NCBI GenBank assembly: GCA_944739405.2
Contig: OX123205.2
Span: 39,142,475-39,206,474 of the forward strand
From: Euclidia mi
Taxonomy: Eukaryota; Arthropoda; Insecta; Lepidoptera; Erebidae
DNA length: 64,000 bases
Direction: 5' to 3'
Part shown: piece by piece, positions 56,865-64,000 of the stretch
How positions within the stretch are numbered: the first letter of the stretch is position 1
How the letters are laid out: each line of letters begins with the position of its first letter
The notes under the pieces: generated by a model
Seen by the model: only the letters and a program-made list of their open reading frames with translations
The model's database searches: none
Told to the model about the DNA's origin: nothing
Translations under genes and position numbers: made by a program

Positions 56865-58600
56865 ACATTTTATTTGAGCATGTGGTATAATTGATTTATT
56901 ATATTATACATTTGATTGCATTTTTTGTAACCAATCTTAGTTTTTTTGCAGTTGCATCCACAAGGCCTTCGCATGGAGCTCGAGGTCTGTTCACTAGTTT
57001 AAACAGATTTGACAGTAAATTAATCATTTCTCATCTAAATATATATGAAAAATCAATATTATTCAACATTTCCACGCGGTTTCACATGCGGTTTTGAGTT
57101 TTCACCCACCTTACTTACCGCAATCAGCTCTATCTCTAAATCCGAAAAGCAGCGAATCCTTACCCAATAGCTTCCATTACATAATACTTTCGCCAAATTT
57201 TAGTTTTATAAAAGACGTCTGGCGATCTGTAAGCCTAGATTGATCCTAAAACAAATAGAACAATCACCTAAACATACACCCAAACGTGTTCTGAAACTCC
57301 TTTATAAGGCACCTTGTAATTATAACAACCGACAAATTTAAAGACCCGTACTGTCTCGAAGATTTGACGTCACGGTATTAATGACCGGTAATTGAGACGG
57401 CCGGCGTCCACTCGCGTATGTACGGAAATTGTGCGCTCAATTATCTGACAAAACTTTGACTCCACATTGTTGTTGAACGTTCTAGCCGATTCCTTGTTTG
57501 TAGTTATGCATTGGCTGTATTGGTATATCTTTTTGTTTGGATTAATAACTTATAATCCACCTCCTCCAAAAAAATTCTGATTAAATTCGTTGCTTTCTAA
57601 GACCGTACCGACAGTATCAAAATCCCATGTTTTCTATGGCCACTGTTGCCGACTTGAATATTGAAACGACATAGGTAGATATCTTTCGACTTTTCTCGAA
57701 GGTCGTGGTTATCCCGCTAGAACGCCACTTTCCACTTTCTCCTTGGTAGTGTATTTTTATTGTTAAAATCTGAGCGGACTTGGTTACAGGATCTTATAGG
57801 ACCACGTCCTTTTGGGCGCTTACCATCGACTTTTCAGTGATCTGGCTGTTCTAAGGTGTCATCATATTGCCCGGCAATCGCTCTCACTTAGATATATAAA
57901 CTTTTTAACCATCGTTTTAATAGACAGTCAATGCATCGTAGACCGCCCGTGACTGCGTGCATCGTACGTTCATTAACTCATTGTAAACTACAATCTACCA
58001 GAGAGAGGATTACTCAACACGCACGGCAGCAGGCACACCGCACAGCTCACTTGGGCAGCTCTCGACAAGTTCACAGTCACCCTCGTTTACTCCACACTAC
58101 GACTACACGAGCATTCATTGTTGTTTGTTTGTGCGCGTGCGATGAATGAAATCGGACACTCGTCAGCGATTGTGGTGCGCGCACACTGGCTAGTTGTACC
58201 GTCGCGTTCGGCTGCCATATAATAACAATTTACCTGTCCCGTGTATGATTCATAACAATTGATATGATGTTATTGTTATGTCTGTCGCTGCACAGCAAGT
58301 GAGTTAATAATAGTCCCTATAATGTTGTAATAATAAACAGATTTAGATATCTACAATGTTTCGATAAGCTCGCACTCTTTCGTTCCTCATAAAAGTGCCT
58401 TTCGTACGAGCCTATATCTGTACTTATGTTATATAGAATCCAATCTATAGAATACTTGATAAGCGTCTCGTTTTTTCAGCTTTCTGCAGTTACTTATTCC
58501 TTCCTCACAGATTTTACCTCAACTGTGGTTTAACCAGATTTTGAGGAACTCATTGCCTTGTACATTTTTCATCCACAACACTTGGTTTGTAGTGACTAGC
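56865..58600. other. Intergenic, no gene seen
   Basis: A CG-richer patch at 57930-58200 (CACGGCAGCAGGCACACCGC, GGTGCGCGCACACTGG) might be a promoter, but nothing downstream supports a gene. Confidence 0.35.
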
Positions 58601-59157
58601 CAGCGCACAGTGTATTATTTCGCCTTAGTTGCGGACATGCCAGTTTTATTTTTTCCCCGTATAGATTAAACCATTCTAAAGCATTAAAAAAAATACCCGT
58701 TTTGATATTTCACTTCACTTAGGAGTTATAAATATTTTAGAGAAAGGTCACTGACCTTTCTGAAAAAGTTTTTTGTCTGTATTTCTTGAATAAAGCGAAT
58801 GTCCGTCTCTAGTAAAATACATGTTAATTGTTGGTTTGAAATATATACGATGTAAAATTTTCAAGTTTCTAACATCACAGGAACAATTATAAATAATTAT
58901 TTTGTTAATAAACGAAAATAAATTATAATAAATTAGCTATTTGCGGGTCGTATTTTTTTTGTTTACATAATATACATAGGTGTAGTACCTACAACTTGAG
59001 AAAATTCTAGATATGTATCTAGCGAGATCTCGGAGATATTGCGTTTCTAAGTTTTCTTTTAATTTCTATGGAAATAGGGTTGTCCCAAAGTAGTTTATAT
59101 TTAAGTTGATTAGTTCAATCGGTTATTCAGTTATGCTCGCCAATGCGATTGAATTGA

Positions 59158-59408
59158 CAAGCCGGTGGCATAGCGGGAGTGTAACTGACTACCACGCCGA
59201 AGGTCGTGGGTTCGATGCCCGTTCAAGTCAAACATTTGTGTGCGTGATTATGGATGTTGGTCTTTGGTTTAGGTGTTTCTTTGTATTATATTATGTATGA
59301 ATTTACAAAAGAAGATGTATAATATGTCATTGTATGTTCATCCATGGTCTAGTTCACCCATAATACAAGCTCTGCTTAGTTTGGGACTAGATGGTGTTGC
59401 GTGTCTTC
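59158..59408 (+). mobile_element. tRNA-derived SINE with LINE-like tail
   Basis: Head GCCGGTGGCATAGCGGGAGT (A-box-like TGGCATAGCGG), B box GGTTCGATGCC. Body GTCTTTGGTTTAGGTGTTTC. 3' part CAAGCTCTGCTTAGTTTGGG then ACTAGATGG, the usual 3' half of such SINEs. Confidence 0.65.
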
Positions 59409-59437
59409 ATCATCATTATCTTCCGAGCGTTTTTCCA

Positions 59438-59487
59438 GGTTGCATCCAACACTTACGTCTTCCAAGACGTAAGTGTTGGATGCAACC
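59438..59487. repeat. Perfect 24-bp hairpin with a 2-base loop
   Basis: Arms 59438-59461 and 59464-59487 are exact complements separated by CC. It sits between two halves of a dispersed repeat (CATCATCATTATCTTCCGAG before, CTCGGGGTCCGCTTTCTAGT after). Confidence 0.85.
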
Positions 59488-59629
59488 AGCTCCACCTCGG
59501 GGTCCGCTTTCTAGTCCAACCAGATTTGACAGAATATTAGCTTTTCCACAGAACGACTGCAGTCTGACCTCTGCAACCCGAAGGGATAGCCATATGCTAT
59601 GACTTAGACCAGAGTCATTATGTTGGAGG

Positions 59630-59815
59630 GTACTGATTCCCCGTAACGACTGTCAAAGATATTTTTGATGACAGCCGGGACCGACGTGCACTCCGACGCA
59701 CGGGGCAAACGACAATTAAGAGTTTAATACGCATATAACTTTGAAAAGTCATTGGTGCGCGCCGTTGATTCGAACCCGAGACTTGGTCTCTTCATCAGGC
59801 TATCGCTGCCTCATG
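59630..59815 (-). mobile_element. Family-C SINE
   Basis: Minus strand: GGCAGCGATAGCCTGATGAA, B box GGTTCGAATCA, AACTTTTCAAAGTTATATGC-like body, then GTCGGTCCCGGCTGTCATC and CAGTCGTTACGGGG. Confidence 0.6.
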
Positions 59816-59968
59816 GTGATGGATAGATGGTGTTGCGTGTATGTGGTAGAATTTTATATTATTATTACCTTTATCTTATTAGTACCTATATTATTATTAC
59901 CCAATTCCACATAATATCCTTCATCGAAGATAGATCACAAAACAAAAGTGATCGAATTCCACCGCAAA

Positions 59969-60072
59969 TATTTTTTATACTGACTCTAACTTTCTGCATT
60001 ATTTTCTATATAAACTTAATATTTTTTTATACTGACTCTAACTTTCTGCATTATTTTCTATATAAACTTAAA
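59969..60072 (+). repeat. 52-bp direct tandem duplication
   Basis: TACTGACTCTAACTTTCTGC occurs at 59978 and 60030 with the following TATATAAACTTAA also repeated; two nearly identical units. Confidence 0.8.
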
Positions 60073-60658
60073 CTAAGTAAACTATACACATCACTATTTA
60101 TACCCGCAATTGCTAAACCTAAGTCAAAAATAATGAATCATAATGAGTAATGTTTGCATGAAGTAAGTATTGTATGTTGCTCACAGTTTTGATTGACAAC
60201 CCTAGCCCACACTTTTAAAATTCAATATTTCCTTAATCCTGGGTTTGTCGGGTTTGATTTTTTTTGTGGCGATAGTTATTATAGTGATCAACATTTAGGC
60301 ATTTAAAAAAAACGCGACCATGAAGAGAATCGCCAGAAAAAAAATATTTACAAAATCATAGAAAAAAATATATTCTCGCCTGTGTGAGCAAGATTTTTAA
60401 AGTTTACAAGAAAAAAATGGTTCCTATAGTGAATATCTATCACACCTTAAAACATTTTGTATAAAATTCAAATCCAAAAACGAGATATTGTGTTTCTATG
60501 GTTTTTAAAGATTTTTCTCGATTTATTTAATTTCTCTTAAACTATAGAAGTTGGAGCCGGCGGTGTTTTAATAGGGTCTTAGTTAGATTGTAAGCTTTCC
60601 AAAAAACACATAAAACGAGCATGTCCGCAACTAAGGCAAAATAATACACTGTGCAGCG

Positions 60659-61580
60659 CCGAGTCATGGCCGATATTGGATTATACAAAGATATATATGC
60701 ATATCGCCCGATATTCTTGCTTAACTGCCGTTATTTATAAAATTACTTGTTTTCCTCTATAGATCTCTAAGTGTATCCCTTCTTTTCGTGATGAAAAATT
60801 TATTATCTTAGCTTCTCTTCGACGTGCGAAGAAAATAGCATACTGTAATTTCTTCTGTCAAAGGCAAAAGTGTTAACTATGCCTTCGACGGAAGAATGCA
60901 ATACAATGAACACTTCCAACGTCAAAAGCAAAGTTGATACCAAATATTTTCTAATATTTCTGTTTTAGTCTTTACAGCGTTTTTGCCGCAACCCAACGTG
61001 TATCGTGTCTGTTAAATAGCGGCCCTTATTGGTTTGTCCGTATTGTGAGTAGTCGGAGGGTGCCGTACTTTCGGACCAGTAATATGATGTTTATTGATGC
61101 TTTGTTGTATGCATCCACGGCGGAACAAGACAGACTTGTTCCTTTCCTTGCTTCAGACATACGCGTATGATTCTATTCACTGAGATTTAGATGTACTAGA
61201 ATTCGTCAGCGGCAGCGCTTGCGGTGCGGTTGGTTATCTCGACAAAATGGAGCCACATTACTGTTAAGTTTCATCCAAATCCATTCTTCAATTTTTGCGT
61301 GATAGAGTGACAAAAATCCATATCCATCCATCCACCCTCATAAACTTTCGCATTTATAATAGCCGTGAGATAATAATTTTAGACGCAATTAAACGTACAA
61401 AATCAAATTACTTACTTAAAAATCGTCTAGGTAAGTACTATAATTTATCAAGTATGATTTATATGTAATTTATTTCATAACAATGTACATATTATTTAGG
61501 TATATTACAACTCAACTATCTTAAAATACTGTCCTAAAAAAATATATATACAGAACATACAAAACAGAAAATAAAATAAT
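60659..61580. other. Intergenic with a LINE-tail-like motif
   Basis: At about 61262-61365 the phrase AAGTTTCATCCAAATCCATT, a GATAGAGTGACAAAAATCC block and AACTTTCGCATTTATAATA form a 3' end common to many arthropod RTE-related elements. No gene. Confidence 0.4.
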
Positions 61581-62244
61581 TTAGAGGGCAACATAAAAGT
61601 CCTCCACATCGCCATCGACCGGGAGCGAGCCCCGAACGCTGGCAGCATTGCCACGTTTTATAGCGATGCTTAACTTTTGGTCCAAGTATACTTGACTTGA
61701 CTTCTGGTCACACGAGACGTCGACCAGCCTCTTTGCGAGATCTCTAAACAGAGGTCTCGCACTTGGACCCCATGTCCCCAACGTTTCGACTCTAAACGGC
61801 TCAAATACGTAATCTCCAACCAGGTTTCTGGTCTTTTGCCATCGTCACGTGCCAGCACCTGAGGTTCAAGTTGGGTTGGAACGCCAGCGGTGACAAGAGC
61901 CCGACGGAGTATATCATTGAGATTTCCGTGTAGTGATATACGACCCGTGCTCCAGCTGCATGATAAGCCATAGTGACCAAGGCTGTCGACAGCCTCCCTA
62001 CAGTGACAGCGATGTGGAGAAACACATGACGCACCTAAACGGAGGCAAGCAGCGATGCGGAAAGTCGTATCGTCCAACATGGTACCTATGTTGCACGATG
62101 GCAGTCCCTGAAGCCAGAGCCCCGATTCCCATTCTCCCACAGCCAGCAAACGGGCATGCCCTGCAGCATTGGACGATGTACTTAGGAGATTTTCTCGTAA
62201 CACGCTGCAAAGCGGCCCGTCCCACTGCCTCTGAGGAGTATAAA
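61581..62244 (-). pseudogene. C-terminal relic of a retroelement polyprotein
   Basis: Minus strand, two frames joined by a frameshift near 61780-61820. First: TPQRQWDGPL, HARLLAVGEWESGLWLQGLP, IGTMLDDTTFRIAACLRLGA, GHYGLSC, NLNDILRRALVTAGVP, LEPQVLARDDGKRPE. Then, in the other frame: ETLGTWGPSARPLFRDLAKR and KLSIAIKRGNAASVRGSLP. This ordered set (ARLLA, RLGA, HGLSC-like, DGKRP, SIAIxRGNAAS) is a C-terminal domain often found attached to reverse transcriptases in invertebrate genomes. I do not know its exact biochemical role. The expected aromatic/acidic PDG-W...WD part after DGKRP is altered and the frame is broken, so it is inactive. Confidence 0.65.
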
Positions 62245-63316
62245 TCTCGGGGTAACTCGGTGTTTGGACAAGCCATTCTCCAAGCTTTCATGGCATCGAT
62301 CTTACACGGCACCTCAGAATCGAATGGCCCGAGGACAGGATTGCTGGTAAGCTCATTTATCAAGTATTTTCTTTTAGGTCACGACAATAAATTGACTGAC
62401 AGGTACTTAGTAATTATATTACTTAGTTCCGTGTCTTTACCTTATTTCGAAACTTTTAAGTAAATGGATTCATCGTGAAATAACGCGAAACGTTTAGTTT
62501 ATTATAAGATTTATAAGTACATAGTTTCTCAACAGCAGCTTACTATTTGTTTTTTGTCTTCACCTTTTTATCTTAAGTACTTAGTTACCTTCCAAAAATC
62601 TCGTCACTTAATCTTTTTTCAATCACAATCTAACCCTGAAGTTATTTATACTGTGTCTTTCAAGCTTTCGTCACGGTTGTCATCGCCGTGTATTTTATTT
62701 CTTTTATAAAAATGTTGCCTACGAAAATATTTCAGAGGGAAGTGACACTTACATAAAAACTAAAATATTACATTGGAATGACCTCAAAAGTTTTACGATC
62801 AGAATTAATTTACTGTTTGTCACCACAGGAATAATTGAAAATTTTTTTTACGATAACATAAAAAGACGTCAAAATAGAGTTGTATTTCATAGATAAAGAG
62901 AATTGTGTCATAATTTGTGACATAATAATTTATGTGTTCGTTTGTGTGCAATAAGCAGTGTCACTCATATGCGATTGCACGTGTTAGTAGTGTGTTAGTG
63001 TTAGTTCTCGTCGCTTAGCTGAGTGTAGTGGGTTTGTTGTCCAAAACGGACAACTTTGTGTGATTCAAAAATGTTTTTATCGAGTCTCGTTGTTCGTTGT
63101 GTCTTTTGCTGGAGTGTTTAAAAAGCCCCCTGTGGCCAGGATTCTTCCTAGAAGTCAATCCTTGTCTCTCCGGAATGGAAAAATGTTAATGATGTCGAGC
63201 AATAAATGAATAAGAAACTGGGACGGATTACCTACTTGATTTGCAACAAATATCCACTTGCTATATACATATACTTCAGTACTTCTGTGAACTTGTAACA
63301 ATACAAACACATCCCA
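62245..63316. other. Intergenic, no gene seen
   Basis: AT-rich. Sequence at 63050-63115 (TTATCGAGTCTCGTTGTTCG) faintly resembles a family-A SINE body. Nothing else. Confidence 0.35.
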
Positions 63317-63553
63317 TAAAGATGATTTTCCACCAGAGGGGCGAGACGAGGCGAGGCGAGGAGAGAATTGAAATCGCAGTGACCATTTTCCACTAAAAAT
63401 AGCCAGCGCGAGCTCGTACGAGCTCGCGCGTGACCGCCGCGCCACCCATAGGCTTCATTAGATAAAGATATAGGTACAGTGATGTTTGAGTTCGTCATAG
63501 GTACAGTGATGTTTAAGTGTCGTTTCCACCACTCTGGTGGAAAATCACCTTTA
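63317..63553. mobile_element. TTA/TAA-flanked MITE, copy 1 (231 bp)
   Basis: Element 63320-63550: left end AGATGATTTTCCACCAGAGG, right end CTCTGGTGGAAAATCACCT. Flanked by TAA (63317-63319) and TTA (63551-63553). Internal GAGCTCGTACGAGCTCGCGC palindrome and GCGAGACGAGGCGAGGCGAG. PIF/Harbinger-like by duplication size; no coding. Confidence 0.7.
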
Positions 63554-63924
63554 AGGTGATTTTCCACCGAGTGGCGAGACGAGACTAGGCGAGAAGAGAA
63601 TTGAAATCGCACTGACCCTTTTCCACAAAAAATAGGCATCGCGAACTCGCGCGAGCTCGTGCGAGCACGCGCGTGACCGCCGCGCCGCCCGTAGGCTTCA
63701 TTAGATAAAGATATACTGGTACTGGTTAATTTATACTCTATGTTGGAAGCAATACGGTTCATTTTTACACAAACAAATATTTCAATTCACGCCTCGCATA
63801 TTCTCGCCAATCCACACTGTTTCCACCAAAGATGCGCTGGGAGAGAATTGAAAATTTGCCATACAAATTTCAATTCTCTCCTCGCCTCGCCTCGTCTCGC
63901 CACTCTGGTGGAAAATCAGCTTTA
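63551..63924. mobile_element. TTA-flanked MITE, copy 2 (368 bp), abutting copy 1
   Basis: Element 63554-63921 between TTA (63551-63553) and TTA (63922-63924). Ends AGGTGATTTTCCACCGAGTG and the complement of AGCTGATTTTCCACCAGAGT. It shares the TTA at 63551 with copy 1, so the pair arose by insertion at the edge of the first element or by unequal exchange. Confidence 0.75.
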
Positions 63925-64000
63925 GAGTGTGAAATAATGTAAATTAATATACCTACTTACGTTTATGGCCACGAAAGTATACTTAAATGCCTTCATAGAT

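Larger units (their letters stand above)
58601..60658. mobile_element. 2.05-kb Transib-like element ending in CACAGTG
   Basis: Element 58606-60653, flanked by 5-bp duplications CAGCG (58601-58605 and 60654-60658). Terminal repeats start CACAGTGTATTATTTCGCCT and continue through TAGTTGCGGACATGC; the right end is the complement with one or two changes over the first 35 bases. A 5-bp GC-rich duplication and a CACWRTG-type terminus fit the Transib superfamily, the relatives of RAG1 (established). It has no transposase frame. The interior holds a SINE (about 59158-59408), a family-C SINE (59630-59815), a perfect hairpin and a 52-bp duplication, so it is an old, filled-in copy or a composite. Confidence 0.7.

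Noticed and set aside
59273..59602. 109-codon frame
   Set aside because: Crosses a SINE tail and a perfect hairpin, both non-coding.

Overview
The window is AT-rich animal nuclear DNA, almost certainly from a moth or butterfly. The evidence is three ZAD-type C2H2 zinc-finger genes (an insect-expanded class) with short GT-AG introns, tRNA-derived SINEs of the kind abundant in Lepidoptera, Helitrons with TC/CTAG ends, and RTE/Jockey-type LINE fragments. Nothing looks bacterial or viral: there are no operons, no CRISPR array and no rRNA. Only five host genes or gene parts are well supported. Most of the rest is nested transposable-element debris.

Layout. (1) 1-6.65 kb: two minus-strand members of an unrecognised protein family, in tandem. 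One is cut by the left edge (1-263). The other is complete, a 1,172-aa single open frame (3111-6629). (2) 6.8-14.1 kb: a giant near-perfect palindrome with 3.1-kb arms, older LINE debris in the arms and a small fold-back element at its original centre. A 681-bp hAT-type element later inserted near the centre. (3) 14.1-17.6 kb: an inverted copy of part of that centre, then a pile of related fold-back elements and GC-rich palindromes. (4) 17.9-20.2 kb: LINE tails, a SINE and a second, apparently identical 681-bp hAT element whose end lies about 200 bp upstream of the next gene. (5) 20.4-24.4 kb: two convergent ZAD zinc-finger genes. (6) 25.4-36.1 kb: a 2.1-kb hAT element with another element inside it, a Helitron/minisatellite complex, a dead LINE split by a PIF/Harbinger element, and a P-element/THAP9-type transposase relic. 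(7) 35.4-41.1 kb: three degraded THAP-domain first exons, a 76-bp minisatellite and small inverted-repeat elements. (8) 41.7-43.4 kb: a third ZAD zinc-finger gene. (9) 43.4-64 kb: no convincing protein gene, but SINEs, Helitrons, LINE tails, a CACAGTG-ended Transib-like element with a 5-bp duplication, a retroelement C-terminal relic and two abutting TTA-flanked MITEs.

The three zinc-finger genes share one architecture: a ZAD split by a phase-0 intron at the same place, a linker, then 9-10 fingers. They look like local duplicates and presumably encode nuclear DNA-binding regulators. The 1,172-aa family is predicted helical and has no motif I can name. No single pathway links the genes. The most unusual structure is the giant palindrome and the inverted copies tied to it.
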